Assembly: GCA_016124795.1 (NCBI GenBank)
Contig: WGNB01000007.1
Coordinates: 1-64,000, forward strand
DNA length: 64,000 bases
Direction: 5' to 3'
From: Rhodopseudomonas sp.
Lineage (GTDB): Bacteria > Pseudomonadota > Alphaproteobacteria > Rhizobiales > Xanthobacteraceae
Shown here: positions 7,246-15,144 of the stretch, in pieces
Layout of the letters: each line of letters begins with the position of its first letter
How positions within the stretch are numbered: the first letter of the stretch is position 1
Translations under genes and position numbers: made by a program
The notes under the pieces: generated by a model
What the model was told of the DNA's origin: nothing
Seen by the model: the letters and a program-made list of their open reading frames with translations, nothing else
The model's database searches: none

Positions 7246-8226
7246 ATGGCAAAAGAACTCGATCCGCTGAAGCTGTCGTCGCCCCGTATTTTCCTGTTCC
7301 GGATGGTGGTTTTTGTCGTCCTGGGCGGACTGGTGGCCTTCCTGCTCAACAAGCAGATCCAGGTCGCCTTCATGGCCAATCCCGGGCTGAACGCGGTGAT
7401 TATCTCCGTGCTGCTGATCGGCATCATCCTGTCGGTGCGGCAGGTGGCGCGGCTCTATCCGGAAATCGCCTGGGTCAATAATTTCCGCCTCGCCGATCCG
7501 GGGCTGGCCGTCGACAAGGCGCCGGTGCTGCTGGCGCCGATGGCCGCGATTTTGGGCAGCCGCGTCGGCCGGATGGCGATGTCGGCGCAGATGATGCGCG
7601 GCATTCTCGATTCGATCGCCACCCGCCTCGACGAGGCGCGCGACATCCTGCGCTACATGACTGGCCTGCTGGTCTTCCTCGGCCTGCTCGGCACCTTCTG
7701 GGGCCTGATCGAAACCGTGTCGTCGGTCGGCGCCGTCATTCAAGGGCTGAAGTCGGGCGGCGACGCCGGCACCATGTTCGATACGCTGCGCGAGGGCCTC
7801 GCCGCGCCGTTGTCCGGCATGGGCATTTCGTTCTCGTCGTCGCTGTTCGGTCTGGCCGGCTCGCTGGTGCTCGGCTTCCTCGATCTGCAATCGAGCCAGG
7901 CGCAGAACCGCTTCTATACCGAGCTGGAAGACTGGCTCTCGACCACGGTCTACGATCAGGGCGTCGAGCCCTCGGGCGCGGCCGCCGGCATGCCGTTCGA
8001 AGTGCGCGGCGCCATCGACAAGCTGCGCGACGCCGTCGAGCAGACCGGCTCCGGCAAGCAGGCGTCCGTCGCCATGGCCAATCTGGCCGAAGCGATCCAG
8101 GGCCTCGTCCACCACATGCGCACCGAACAGCAGATGATCCGCGACTGGGTCGACGGCCAGGCCGAACAGCAGCGCGAGATCAAGCGGCTGCTCGAGATCA
8201 TGGTGCGCGAGCGGGTGGAGCGGTAG
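7246..8226 (+). CDS. MotA/TolQ/ExbB-type proton channel protein
   Basis: A 326-residue inner-membrane protein. Predicted membrane segments lie near residues 18-36, 48-66, 137-158 and 190-213. The later pair, with LLVFLGLLGTFWGLIETV and GMGISFSSSLFGLAGSL, matches the ion-conducting helices of the MotA/TolQ/ExbB family. The C terminus is polar and helical. ATG 7246 follows the family N terminus (AKELDPLKLSSPRIF); an upstream GTG at 7141 is less convincing. With the OmpA-domain protein encoded next it should form a stator-like, proton-driven complex linking the inner membrane to peptidoglycan. No TolR/ExbD, TonB or flagellar genes are nearby. Confidence 0.85.
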   Translation: MAKELDPLKLSSPRIFLFRMVVFVVLGGLVAFLLNKQIQVAFMANPGLNAVIISVLLIGIILSVRQVARLYPEIAWVNNFRLADPGLAVDKAPVLLAPMAAILGSRVGRMAMSAQMMRGILDSIATRLDEARDILRYMTGLLVFLGLLGTFWGLIETVSSVGAVIQGLKSGGDAGTMFDTLREGLAAPLSGMGISFSSSLFGLAGSLVLGFLDLQSSQAQNRFYTELEDWLSTTVYDQGVEPSGAAAGMPFEVRGAIDKLRDAVEQTGSGKQASVAMANLAEAIQGLVHHMRTEQQMIRDWVDGQAEQQREIKRLLEIMVRERVER

Positions 8227-8262
8227 CCAGGTCGCCCCGCAGCAAGCGTGAACAAGTTCGAT

Positions 8263-8371
8263 CGTCATCCTGAGGTGCGAGCGAAGCGAGCCTCGAAGGA
8301 TGACAGCCCGAAAGTTGGCGGCCGTTCATCCTTCGAGGCTCGCGCTACGCGCGAGCGCCTCAGGATGACGG
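8263..8371. repeat. Intergenic palindromic repeat, CGTCATCCTGAGG family (copy 2)
   Basis: Same architecture as the element at 783-885: outer CGTCATCCTGAGG / CCTCAGGATGACG and inner CTCGAAGGATG / CATCCTTCGAGG arms. It fills most of the gap between the ExbB-like and OmpA-like genes, which are probably co-transcribed, so it would sit inside an mRNA as a strong double hairpin. Confidence 0.85.
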
Positions 8372-8391
8372 AGAAAGGCAGAGAGTAGTAC

Positions 8392-9423
8392 ATGGCCCTT
8401 GCACGAAGCCGCCGCGGCGACAGCGGCATGAACTACTGGCCCGGCTTCGTCGACGCGCTGTCGACGCTGATCCTGAGCATTATCTTCATCCTGACCGTCT
8501 TCGTCGTCGCGCAGTTCTTCCTGCAACAGGAAATCTCCGGCAAGGACACCGCGCTCAGCCAGTTGAACGCGCAGATCGCGCAGCTCACCAATCTGCTGTC
8601 GATGGAGAAATCCAGCAAGTCCGACGTCGAGATGCAGCTGTCGCAGTTGCGCGCCTCGCTCGCCACCGCCGAAAGCGACCGCGACAAATTCAAAGGCATG
8701 GCCGAAGGCTCCGGCGCCGGCGCTTCCGCCGCCGAGAACAAGGTCGGCCAGCTCTCGAGCGCGCTCGAAAGCGAAAAGAAAATCTCAACCAATGCGCTGG
8801 CCCAGGTCGAAATCCTCAACCAGCAGATCGCCGCCTTCCGCCGCCAGCTCGCCGCGCTCGAAACCGCGCTCGACGCCTCCGAGAAGAAGGACAAGGAATC
8901 GCGCGCGCAGATCGCCAATCTCGGCCAGCGCCTCAACATCGCCCTCGCCCAGAAGGTCGAGGAACTGAAGACCTATCGCTCCGACTTCTTCGGCCGCCTG
9001 CGCCAGATTCTCGGCAACCGGCCTGACGTGCGCATCGTCGGCGACCGCTTCGTGCTGCAATCCGAACTGTTCTTCGACACCGGCAAGGCCGATCTGTTGC
9101 CGGCCGCCACCACCGAACTCGACAAGGTCGCCACCGCGCTGGTCGGCCTGGAGAAGCAGATCCCGACCAACATCCCCTGGGTGCTGCGCGTCGACGGCCA
9201 CACCGACGTTCGCCCGGTCAGCGCCGGCAGCGCCTTCAAGTCGAACTGGCAGTTGTCGGCCGAACGCGCCATCGCCGTCGTGCAATATCTGGTCGGCAAG
9301 GGCGTGTCGCCGCAGCGGCTGGTCGCCGCCGGCTTCGGCGAATTCCAGCCGATCGATTTGGGCACCACCGAGGATGCCTATCGCAAGAACCGCCGCATCG
9401 AGTTCAAGCTGACGGAGCGGTAA
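8392..9423 (+). CDS. MotB-like protein: membrane anchor, coiled coil and OmpA peptidoglycan-binding domain
   Basis: A 343-residue protein with three parts. A single N-terminal membrane helix (residues ~22-44) has an Asp at position 21 in NYWPGFVDALST, the place of the proton-carrying Asp of MotB/ExbD-type subunits. A long heptad-rich coiled coil covers ~45-200. An OmpA C-like domain covers ~215-340, with FFDTGKADLL, VDGHTDVRP and the final RKNRRIEFKL. The layout predicts an inner-membrane subunit whose coiled coil crosses the periplasm to peptidoglycan. It is the natural partner of the ExbB-like channel encoded just upstream. Confidence 0.87.
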   Translation: MALARSRRGDSGMNYWPGFVDALSTLILSIIFILTVFVVAQFFLQQEISGKDTALSQLNAQIAQLTNLLSMEKSSKSDVEMQLSQLRASLATAESDRDKFKGMAEGSGAGASAAENKVGQLSSALESEKKISTNALAQVEILNQQIAAFRRQLAALETALDASEKKDKESRAQIANLGQRLNIALAQKVEELKTYRSDFFGRLRQILGNRPDVRIVGDRFVLQSELFFDTGKADLLPAATTELDKVATALVGLEKQIPTNIPWVLRVDGHTDVRPVSAGSAFKSNWQLSAERAIAVVQYLVGKGVSPQRLVAAGFGEFQPIDLGTTEDAYRKNRRIEFKLTER

Positions 9424-9432
9424 GTGTCGACC

Positions 9433-9547
9433 CGTCATCCTGAGGTGCGCGCGTTAAGGCGCGCCTCGAAGGATGAACGGCCAATACAACGTGGCCGTCG
9501 CCCTTCGAGGCGCGCGACCTTAAGGTCGCCCGCACCTCAGGGTGACG
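9433..9547. repeat. Intergenic palindromic repeat, CGTCATCCTGAGG family (copy 3)
   Basis: Third copy of the palindrome at 783-885 and 8263-8371, with the same outer and inner arms but a different central spacer. It immediately follows the OmpA-domain gene and precedes the DUF4031 gene. Confidence 0.83.
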
Positions 9548-9575
9548 GTGCAATTCACGAATTCGCGGTACAGCC

Positions 9576-9851
9576 ATGACCGTCTATGTCGATGAAGCGA
9601 TCTGGGTCTGGCACGGCCGCAAATGGTGCCACCTGATCGCCGACGACATCGACGAACTGCACCGCTTCGCGCGCGAGATCGGTCTGCACCGCATTTCCTA
9701 TCAAGGCCCGCCCCGAACCGAAAAGCCGCATTACGACATCACCGGCTTCGAGCGCTCGCGCGCGCTGGCCCGCGGCGCGATCCCTTGCGACCGCAGCGTG
9801 ATCGTCACCGTGCTGCGGCAGTTGCGGCGGCAGACGGCGAAAGCGGCGTAA
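9576..9851 (+). CDS. DUF4031 domain protein
   Basis: A 91-residue cytosolic protein that covers the DUF4031 domain end to end: MTVYVDEAIWVWHGRKWCHL, ADDIDELHRFAREIG and HYDITGFERSRALARGA are the typical blocks. The family has no established function; its small size and the conserved YVD, WCHL and HYD motifs suggest a small enzyme or nucleic-acid protein, but that is inference. It lies 44 bases before a ParE-type toxin-antitoxin pair on the same strand; this may be chance. Confidence 0.82.
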   Translation: MTVYVDEAIWVWHGRKWCHLIADDIDELHRFAREIGLHRISYQGPPRTEKPHYDITGFERSRALARGAIPCDRSVIVTVLRQLRRQTAKAA

Positions 9852-9895
9852 CGCCCCCTATTCTCCGACCGCCCAATTGGTGGTATTTTGCCACG

Positions 9896-10123
9896 ATGAA
9901 CAAAATCGCCGAAACCATTCTGGAGCGCATTGCCGACTGGCCGGCAGAGGCCCAGGAAGAACTGATGCAGTCGATCGTCGACATCGAGGCGAAGCACCTG
10001 GGTGTCTATCGCCTGTCTGACGACGAGAGAGCGGCGATCCGCGAGGGTTTGGCGCAAGCCAAACGCGGCGAATTTATTGCCGATGATATTGTCAAATCGT
10101 ATTTCGACAAATATCGGGCATGA
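9896..10123 (+). CDS. Antitoxin of a ParE/RelE-type toxin-antitoxin pair
   Basis: A 75-residue protein, MNKIAETILERIADWPAEAQEELMQSI then LSDDERAAIREGLAQAKRGEFI and a short basic end. DERAAIREGLAQAKRGEF is the toxin-wrapping helix typical of antitoxins that precede ParE genes. The N-terminal part replaces the usual ribbon-helix-helix domain and is not assigned. ATG 9896 gives the family length; a much longer in-frame opening upstream is a shadow of the DUF4031 gene. The stop overlaps the toxin start by ATGA. Confidence 0.8.
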   Translation: MNKIAETILERIADWPAEAQEELMQSIVDIEAKHLGVYRLSDDERAAIREGLAQAKRGEFIADDIVKSYFDKYRA

Positions 10124-10410
10124 GAGTTCGGTTCACGCCGCGCGCATTTGCCGATCTGGACGACATCCGCACTTACATCGATCAATTCAACCCGACCGCC
10201 GCCGGCCGTGTCATCGGCCTTGTCGAAAAGATCGCGTTGCGTCTAGGGGATTTTCCGGAATCGGGCCAGTCTGCCGACGACCTCAATGTCCGTGTCGCGT
10301 TTTCGACCCGCTATCCCTATCGCATCTATTATCGCATCGGAATCGACGAAATCGTGATTCTGCATATTCGACATGCCGCGCGCCGGTCGTTGCGGCCGGA
10401 CGAAATCTAG
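10120..10410 (+). CDS. ParE/RelE superfamily toxin
   Basis: A 96-residue toxin of the ParE/RelE fold. It shows VRFTPRAFADLDDIRTYI at the N terminus, a central FPESGQSADDLNVRVAF, the YPYRIYYRI core strand and ILHIRHAARRSL at the C terminus, all standard for the family. ParE members poison DNA gyrase and RelE members cut mRNA on ribosomes; the sequence leans toward ParE but does not prove the target. It is coupled to the upstream antitoxin by an ATGA overlap, so autoregulation by the pair is likely. Confidence 0.88.
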   Translation: MRVRFTPRAFADLDDIRTYIDQFNPTAAGRVIGLVEKIALRLGDFPESGQSADDLNVRVAFSTRYPYRIYYRIGIDEIVILHIRHAARRSLRPDEI

Positions 10411-10414
10411 CCCC

Positions 10415-10873
10415 ATGCCCCGGTCCGACTATTCCCTCCGCCCCTACACGCCCGCCGACGAAGACGCCGCCATCGAGCTGTGGCGGCGCACCTGGCAACA
10501 GCATTATCCGCATATCGATTTCACCGCCCGCCTCGGCTGGTGGCGTAAGCGCTGGCGCGACGAATTGCTGCCGGTCGCGACGGTGATAGTGGCCGAGCAG
10601 GACGGCGCGCTGACCGGCTTCGTGACCGTCGATCCGAAGACGCAGTATCTCGACCAGATCGTGGTCGCGCCCGAGCATTGGGGCTCCGGCCTTGCTGCCG
10701 CGCTGGTCGACGAAGCCAGGCGGCTGTCGCCGGACGGGCTTTATCTTCTGGTCAACAAGGACAACGCCCGCGCCATCCGCTTCTACGAGAAGCACGGCTT
10801 TGCCTATGACGGCGAGGACAAGAACCCGGTGTCGGGCATCGCCGTCAACCGGATGCGGTGGACGCCGTCTTAA
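10415..10873 (+). CDS. GNAT family N-acetyltransferase
   Basis: A 152-residue acetyl-CoA-dependent acyltransferase fold. The acetyl-CoA motif is seen as LDQIVVAPEHWGSGLAAALVDEA, where the Q/R-x-x-G-x-G/A loop is read as HWGSGL, followed by LLVNKDNARAIRFYEKHGF, the standard C-terminal motif. ATG 10415 is used because it matches the family N terminus (YSLRPYTPADED); it starts only 4 bases after the toxin stop. Substrate unknown. Its stop lies 6 bases from that of the convergent thioesterase gene. Confidence 0.88.
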   Translation: MPRSDYSLRPYTPADEDAAIELWRRTWQQHYPHIDFTARLGWWRKRWRDELLPVATVIVAEQDGALTGFVTVDPKTQYLDQIVVAPEHWGSGLAAALVDEARRLSPDGLYLLVNKDNARAIRFYEKHGFAYDGEDKNPVSGIAVNRMRWTPS

Positions 10874-10879
10874 GGCCGG

Positions 10880-11338
10880 CTATCGCTCGCCGAGCGTCTT
10901 CCACAAACCGTTGGCGGTCGCCACCACGCGCTCGCCGACCACCAGTTCGCAGTTCATGAAGATCAGCGCGCGCGTCCGGCGCACCACCTTGCATTTCGCC
11001 TCGACGAATTCGCCGATCTCGACCGCGCCGACGAAATGCACGTCGAGTTGCACCGTCGCCTGCGGCTTGCGGTCATTGGCGTACCAGCAGGTCATACCCA
11101 TTGAGCGGTCGGCGAAGGTCATCAGCATGCCGCCCTGCACGACGCCGCGCCGGTTGTGATGCTTCGGCTCGGCCCTGAAGGCATAGACATAGCTGTCGCC
11201 AGCGGGCTTCATCCACAGCGGCCCGACCAGCCCGATAAAGCCTTCGTCGGTGTAAGGCTCCCAGTCGGCGGCGGCGGGATCGAAGAGCGCGGCTTGGTCG
11301 CCGGAGGATGAACTAACCGGCGGCTTGGAATCTGACAT
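10880..11338 (-). CDS. PaaI-type hotdog-fold thioesterase family protein
   Basis: A 152-residue acyl-CoA thioesterase-like protein. The hotdog core is visible: NRRGVVQGGMLMTFADRSMG with the Gly-Gly turn and central helix, then ATVQLDVHFVGAVEIGEFVEAKCKV and RTRALIFMNCELV. Hydrolysis of an aromatic or medium-chain acyl-CoA is the family expectation. The start at 11338 fits the family length; the frame stays open upstream, but that sequence is arginine-rich and not protein-like. It converges on the GNAT gene. Confidence 0.85.
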   Translation of the reverse strand: MSDSKPPVSSSSGDQAALFDPAAADWEPYTDEGFIGLVGPLWMKPAGDSYVYAFRAEPKHHNRRGVVQGGMLMTFADRSMGMTCWYANDRKPQATVQLDVHFVGAVEIGEFVEAKCKVVRRTRALIFMNCELVVGERVVATANGLWKTLGER

Positions 11339-11574
11339 CGGGAAGACTCGCGAATAGAAACGCCACCGGCGCGATATGCGCACTGCTCTTAGCATCGCGT
11401 TGCCGCGGTCGCCAGCCGATGCGGCGGGAAGCCTTATCCGCCTCATCCTGATGAGCCCGACGAAGCTTTCGCTGAAGCGGGCGTCTCGAAGGGTAAGGCG
11501 GCCCCATGGTTCGAGACGCATCGCTAGCGCGATGCTTTTCACTTCGCGATAGATAATTGCGACTGGCGCACTAA

Positions 11575-12099
11575 TCAACCGCCAAGGGACCTCTTATAAT
11601 CAACCAAGCGCCGCCGCAGAATTGAAATTGCCTCCTTTAAGGACTTTGCGTTTAACAAATCGGAGTGAAGTCTATGTTTTGTAGCAACAGAATCCGCGAC
11701 AGAAATCCCCATCTCGTAGGTCTGCTGATGGCACCTTGCTAACGCGGCAATATCATCACCAGTTGAATATACGCCGTCTGAAAAGGCATTGAGCCTCTTC
11801 TGAATTTGACTTAGCCGGTGCTGCTCGAAAGGCTTCCAAAATGAGGCTTTCGCAACAAGGTCTGTTAATCGCATATTTGTATCAATTCCTTTATCGACTA
11901 TCGTCCGTTCAAACCGGGCAAGCTCAAGATCCGCATCATCAATGTTCCTAAGTAACGTAATCCTCGCCTCGCCAATAAGCTGCTCAAAATCATAGCTCAT
12001 CTTGTTCGCGCTATATTTTTTTATCGTCTCTACAACTGTATCAGCCAAACTTATTCCAGCAGCCGCGGTCGTCAGCGCGTCATCAATACCGAATGCCAT
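11575..12099 (-). CDS. AT-rich orphan gene, helical protein of unknown function
   Basis: Not recognised. The 174-residue product starts at ATG 12099 behind a very strong GGGGGGAGGAATTT ribosome site. MAFGIDDALTTAAAGISLADTVVETIKKY suggests an amphipathic or weakly hydrophobic N-terminal helix. The rest is charged and mostly helical (LIGEARITLLRNIDDADLELARFERTI, LRRRLVDYKRSL). Base composition is clearly AT-richer than the flanking genes and codons such as TTA and ATA are frequent, which points to recent transfer. A GC-rich, hairpin-dense block lies just upstream. It could belong to a defence or phage-derived gene set, but no partner gene is visible. Confidence 0.72.
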   Translation of the reverse strand: MAFGIDDALTTAAAGISLADTVVETIKKYSANKMSYDFEQLIGEARITLLRNIDDADLELARFERTIVDKGIDTNMRLTDLVAKASFWKPFEQHRLSQIQKRLNAFSDGVYSTGDDIAALARCHQQTYEMGISVADSVATKHRLHSDLLNAKSLKEAISILRRRLVDYKRSLGG

Positions 12100-12249
12100 A
12101 AATTCCTCCCCCCATTCGATGAATTCGAAAGGCATACTTTCAGAAATGGAACAATAGTAACACTTGGCACAGGCGCAACCTGCACGACGCTCCAGAATAG
12201 AAGTTCAAACCCCTTGACTTCTCTAAATTCCTAGGCTATAAATCCTTCA

Positions 12250-12690
12250 TCCCGTTCATCGAGGGGCGTCTTCCGGAAGACAGGCCGAGGATGGAACGGG
12301 AGGCGGCGCCTGCGGCGGGGCTTTGTAACCCCCGCCCCGGGCGGCGGCGGCCTCCGCCCGCGGGCAATAAGACCCGCCGCGAGGAGCTCGCTGATGGTGC
12401 GCGCTACCTGGCCCACAAGGCCGGATCAGCCGCCAGAAGCGCGGACCGCGCGCCGAAAAGACGCCGCGAGCAGGAGCGCCGGCAAGCGCGCCTCTCTTCG
12501 CCAAAAGAGAGGCGGTGCGCTTCGCCCGCGTACCGGGCGGCTTCGCCAGCCGTCCAAGGGGTTCGCCAACCCCTAGCGTTTGCCGGCGCTCCGCTCCCCC
12601 TCACGTTTCAGGGGAGCGCGGCCGAGAAGGCACGGCGCACCCGGCGCCGCTTCAAACAATACGGGCGATCACGCACGTCCGCTGTTTGAC
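12250..12690. repeat. GC-rich, hairpin-dense intergenic block 1
   Basis: About 440 bases with no convincing gene. Four short palindromes follow one another: GCCTCTCTT arms (12490-12513), CGCCCG arms (12523-12539), AGGGGTT arms (12557-12574) and CGCTCCCC arms (12592-12618). The edge toward the AT-rich orphan gene is abrupt. Small open frames in it encode Arg/Ala/Pro-rich strings of the kind often mis-annotated in Bradyrhizobium-type genomes. The block may be a repeated element or a structured RNA; only a genome-wide comparison can tell. Confidence 0.5.
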
Positions 12691-12775
12691 AAATGAATCG
12701 GCAAGCAACGACGGCACGGCGACGATGACAGGCGCTTCACGTTTCCGCGCGGAGACGAATCAAACAGGCCCCGCC

Positions 12776-14587
12776 TCACGCCGCCTCGAATTGCAGCTTG
12801 GCGAGCCGCGCATACAAGCCGCCATTCGCCGACAGCGCGGCATGGGTGCCCTCCTCGACGATCCGGCCCTGATCGATCACCAGAATGCGGTCGCAGGACA
12901 GCACGGTGGCCAGCCGATGCGCGATCACGATCGAGGTGCGCTGCTGCATCAGTTGCGTCAGCGCCTTCTGCACCAGCGTTTCGCTTTCGGCATCGAGCGA
13001 GGACGTCGCCTCGTCGAGCAGCAGCAGCGGCGCCTGCCGCAAAATCGCGCGCGCGATCGCGATGCGCTGACGCTGACCGCCCGACAGCATGACGCCGCGC
13101 TCGCCGACTTGCGTCTCGTAACCTTGCGCCATGCGCTCGATGAACTCGGCGGCGTGCGCGGCCTTGGCCGCCCGTTTCACTTCGTCGTCGGTCGCATCGA
13201 GCCGGCCGAAGCGGATGTTCTCGGCGACGCTGGCGGCGAACACCACCGCATCCTGCGGCACCAGCGCGATCTGGCCGCGCAGATCGGCCGGGTCGGCGTC
13301 GGGCAACCTGACGCCGTCGAAGCGCACGGTGCCGGACGCGGGATCGTAGAAGCGCAGGATCATGTGGAAGATCGTGCTCTTGCCGGCGCCGGACGGACCG
13401 ACCAGCGCCACCGTCTCGCCGGGCTTGACGGTGAACGACAGGCCGTTGAGCACGTCGGCATCAGGCCGCGTCGGATAGGCAAAGCGGACATTGTCGAACG
13501 CCACTTCGCCGCGCGCGGGCTTGGGCAGCGCCACCGGCTGCGGCGGCGCCTTGATCTCCGGCTCGACCGACAGGATCTCGAACAAGCGTTCGGCCGCGCC
13601 CGAGGCTTGCGCCAGTTCGCCCCAGACCTCGCTGAGCTGGCCGAGGCCGCCGGCGGCGAACACCGCGTACAGCACGAATTGCCCGAGCCGGCCGGCGGTG
13701 ATGGTGCCGGCCATCACATCCTGCGCGCCGATCCACAGCACCACGACAACGCTGGAGAAAATCAGGAAGATCGCGATCGCTGTCAGGATCGAGCGCGCCC
13801 AGGTCGCGCCGCGCGCGGCTTCGTAAGCCTGTTCGACCGCGGCGGTGAAACGCCGCGTCGCCAGAAGTTCGTTGGTGAAGGCCTGCAAGGTGCGGATCGC
13901 GCCGATCAGTTCGCCGGCATAGCCGGACGCATCGGCGAGCGTGTCCTGCGCGGCGCGCGAACGCTTGCGCACGGCGCGGCCGAAGCCGACCAGCGGCAGC
14001 ACGATCACCGGAATGGCGGCAAGCACGAACAGCGACAGCCGCGGGCTCGTCACCACCATCATCGCCGCGCCGCCGAAGAACAGCACCAGATTGCGCAGCG
14101 CGATCGACACCGAAGCGCCGACGGCGGATTTGATCTGGGTGGTGTCGGCGGTCAGCCGCGACACCATCTCGCCGGTCTTGGCGGTGTCGAAGAAGCCCTG
14201 CGACAGCTTGGTCAGGTGCGCGAAGACGTCGGCGCGCAGGTCGGCGACGATGCGGTCGCCGAGCGTGGTGACGAGGTAGTAGCGCATCGCGCTCGAGATC
14301 GCGAGCACAGCGACGACCGCGATCATCACGGTGAAATAACTGTCGATCAGCGCCGCCGCCTTGGCCGAGAAGCCGAAATCGATCATGCGGCGAACCGCGA
14401 CCGGCACCACCAGCGTGGTCAGCGCCGCCACCACCAGCGCCACCAGCGCCGCGGCCGCGCGCAGGCGGTATCGGGCGAGGTAGGGCATCAGCCGCCGCAG
14501 GGGTTGGATTTTCAGCCGGGGCCGGGTTCCGGCGGGCGTTTCCGGGCCGGCCGCGCCGCGCCCTTGTCCATCACTGGCAAAACTCAT
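12776..14587 (-). CDS. ABC transporter, fused permease and ATPase (MsbA/ABCB type)
   Basis: A 603-residue half-transporter that works as a homodimer in the inner membrane. The membrane domain (~35-310) has about six helices and is followed by one ATPase domain: Walker [10 protein letters not shown] (397-405), Q-loop VPQD, signature LSGGQ (501-505), Walker [10 protein letters not shown] (521 on) and H-loop IAHRLAT. MsbA-type exporters move lipids, lipid A core or drugs; the substrate cannot be told here. It is divergent from rpmE. A cytosolic Gly/Pro-rich N terminus of ~25 residues precedes the first helix. Confidence 0.92.
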   Translation of the reverse strand: MSFASDGQGRGAAGPETPAGTRPRLKIQPLRRLMPYLARYRLRAAAALVALVVAALTTLVVPVAVRRMIDFGFSAKAAALIDSYFTVMIAVVAVLAISSAMRYYLVTTLGDRIVADLRADVFAHLTKLSQGFFDTAKTGEMVSRLTADTTQIKSAVGASVSIALRNLVLFFGGAAMMVVTSPRLSLFVLAAIPVIVLPLVGFGRAVRKRSRAAQDTLADASGYAGELIGAIRTLQAFTNELLATRRFTAAVEQAYEAARGATWARSILTAIAIFLIFSSVVVVLWIGAQDVMAGTITAGRLGQFVLYAVFAAGGLGQLSEVWGELAQASGAAERLFEILSVEPEIKAPPQPVALPKPARGEVAFDNVRFAYPTRPDADVLNGLSFTVKPGETVALVGPSGAGKSTIFHMILRFYDPASGTVRFDGVRLPDADPADLRGQIALVPQDAVVFAASVAENIRFGRLDATDDEVKRAAKAAHAAEFIERMAQGYETQVGERGVMLSGGQRQRIAIARAILRQAPLLLLDEATSSLDAESETLVQKALTQLMQQRTSIVIAHRLATVLSCDRILVIDQGRIVEEGTHAALSANGGLYARLAKLQFEAA

Positions 14588-14672
14588 CGAATTCGACGCC
14601 TTTTCAATGTCCTACAGCCCTGGAGGTCCAGGCCTCAGGCGCCACCCTTAGGGCCGACAATGCCTTAGCGGG

Positions 14673-14686
14673 TTGACCCGGGTCAA
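14673..14686. promoter_or_regulatory. Perfect 14-base palindrome TTGACCCGGGTCAA (candidate operator)
   Basis: It lies between the divergent exporter gene (start 14587) and rpmE, 10 bases upstream of the predicted rpmE -35 box. Its symmetry and place suit a dimeric regulator of either gene. No regulator can be assigned. Confidence 0.45.
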
Positions 14687-14696
14687 ATCCGGCGGC

Positions 14697-14725
14697 TTGC
14701 CGGGACGGCTTGCGTCCTGTATAGA
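14697..14725 (+). promoter_or_regulatory. Sigma-70-type promoter for rpmE
   Basis: TTGCCG (14697-14702), a 17-base spacer, then TATAGA (14720-14725). It stands 65 bases before the rpmE start, a normal 5' leader length for a ribosomal protein gene. Confidence 0.55.
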
Positions 14726-14790
14726 CCGGCCAAATTCAGCATTTCGGCGCGATTTGAGCGCCCCGTGCGCTCACCGATGGGATCAGTATT

Positions 14791-15024
14791 ATGAAGGCCG
14801 ATATCCACCCCGATTACCACACCATCAAGGTCGTGATGACCGATGGCAGCGAATTCGTCACCCGCACCACCTGGGGCGCCGAGGGCGACGTCATGAACCT
14901 CGACATCGACCCGAAGTCGCACCCGGCCTGGACCGGCGGTCAGCAACAGATGATGGATCGCGGCGGTCGCGTGTCGCGCTTCCAGAAGAAGTTCGCCGGC
15001 TTCATCAAGGAAGACAAGAAGTAA
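14791..15024 (+). CDS. rpmE: 50S ribosomal protein L31
   Basis: A 77-residue large-subunit protein, [28 protein letters not shown], then [26 protein letters not shown]. The last block is the highly conserved L31 C-terminal signature. It has no cysteines, so it is the zinc-independent (C-minus) form. L31 sits at the central protuberance bridging the subunits. It is a single-gene unit: a promoter at 14697-14725 and a strong terminator at 15048-15077 enclose it. Confidence 0.97.
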   Translation: MKADIHPDYHTIKVVMTDGSEFVTRTTWGAEGDVMNLDIDPKSHPAWTGGQQQMMDRGGRVSRFQKKFAGFIKEDKK

Positions 15025-15047
15025 GGTCTTCGCGACCCGACTTGACG

Positions 15048-15077
15048 AAAAACCCCGGGGCCTGCCCCGGGGTTTTT
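15048..15077. terminator. Bidirectional terminator after rpmE
   Basis: AAAAACCCCGGGG, loop CCTG, CCCCGGGGTTTTT. The U-run on the plus strand ends rpmE; the A-run gives a U-run on the minus strand for the convergent DUF1465 gene. Confidence 0.9.
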
Positions 15078-15144
15078 GCTTTCAAGCCGTTGCGATCGAT
15101 GATTCCGGGATGGGGCGAAACGCCCCCCCGGGGCCCCGCGCCGG

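Noticed and set aside
7246-9423. Zorya-type anti-phage defence (ZorAB)
   Set aside because: The channel and OmpA-domain proteins fit the ZorA/ZorB principle, but no ZorC, ZorD or ZorE gene adjoins and the coiled coil is on the OmpA protein, not on the channel.
12195-12250. tRNA remnant or attachment site at the border of the AT-rich orphan gene
   Set aside because: A TTCAAACCCC stretch looks like a T-arm, but no acceptor or anticodon stem can be folded and no integrase is nearby.
12231-12604. Arg/Ala/Pro-rich small proteins inside hairpin block 1
   Set aside because: Short frames crossing consecutive palindromes, without ribosome sites; similar strings are often mis-annotated in Bradyrhizobium-type genomes. 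Treated as structured non-coding DNA.
12515-14668. Very long open frame on the plus strand opposite the ABC transporter gene
   Set aside because: It is antisense to a transporter with all motifs intact, its translation is Arg/His/Gly-rich without recognisable domains, and high-GC DNA routinely gives such shadows.
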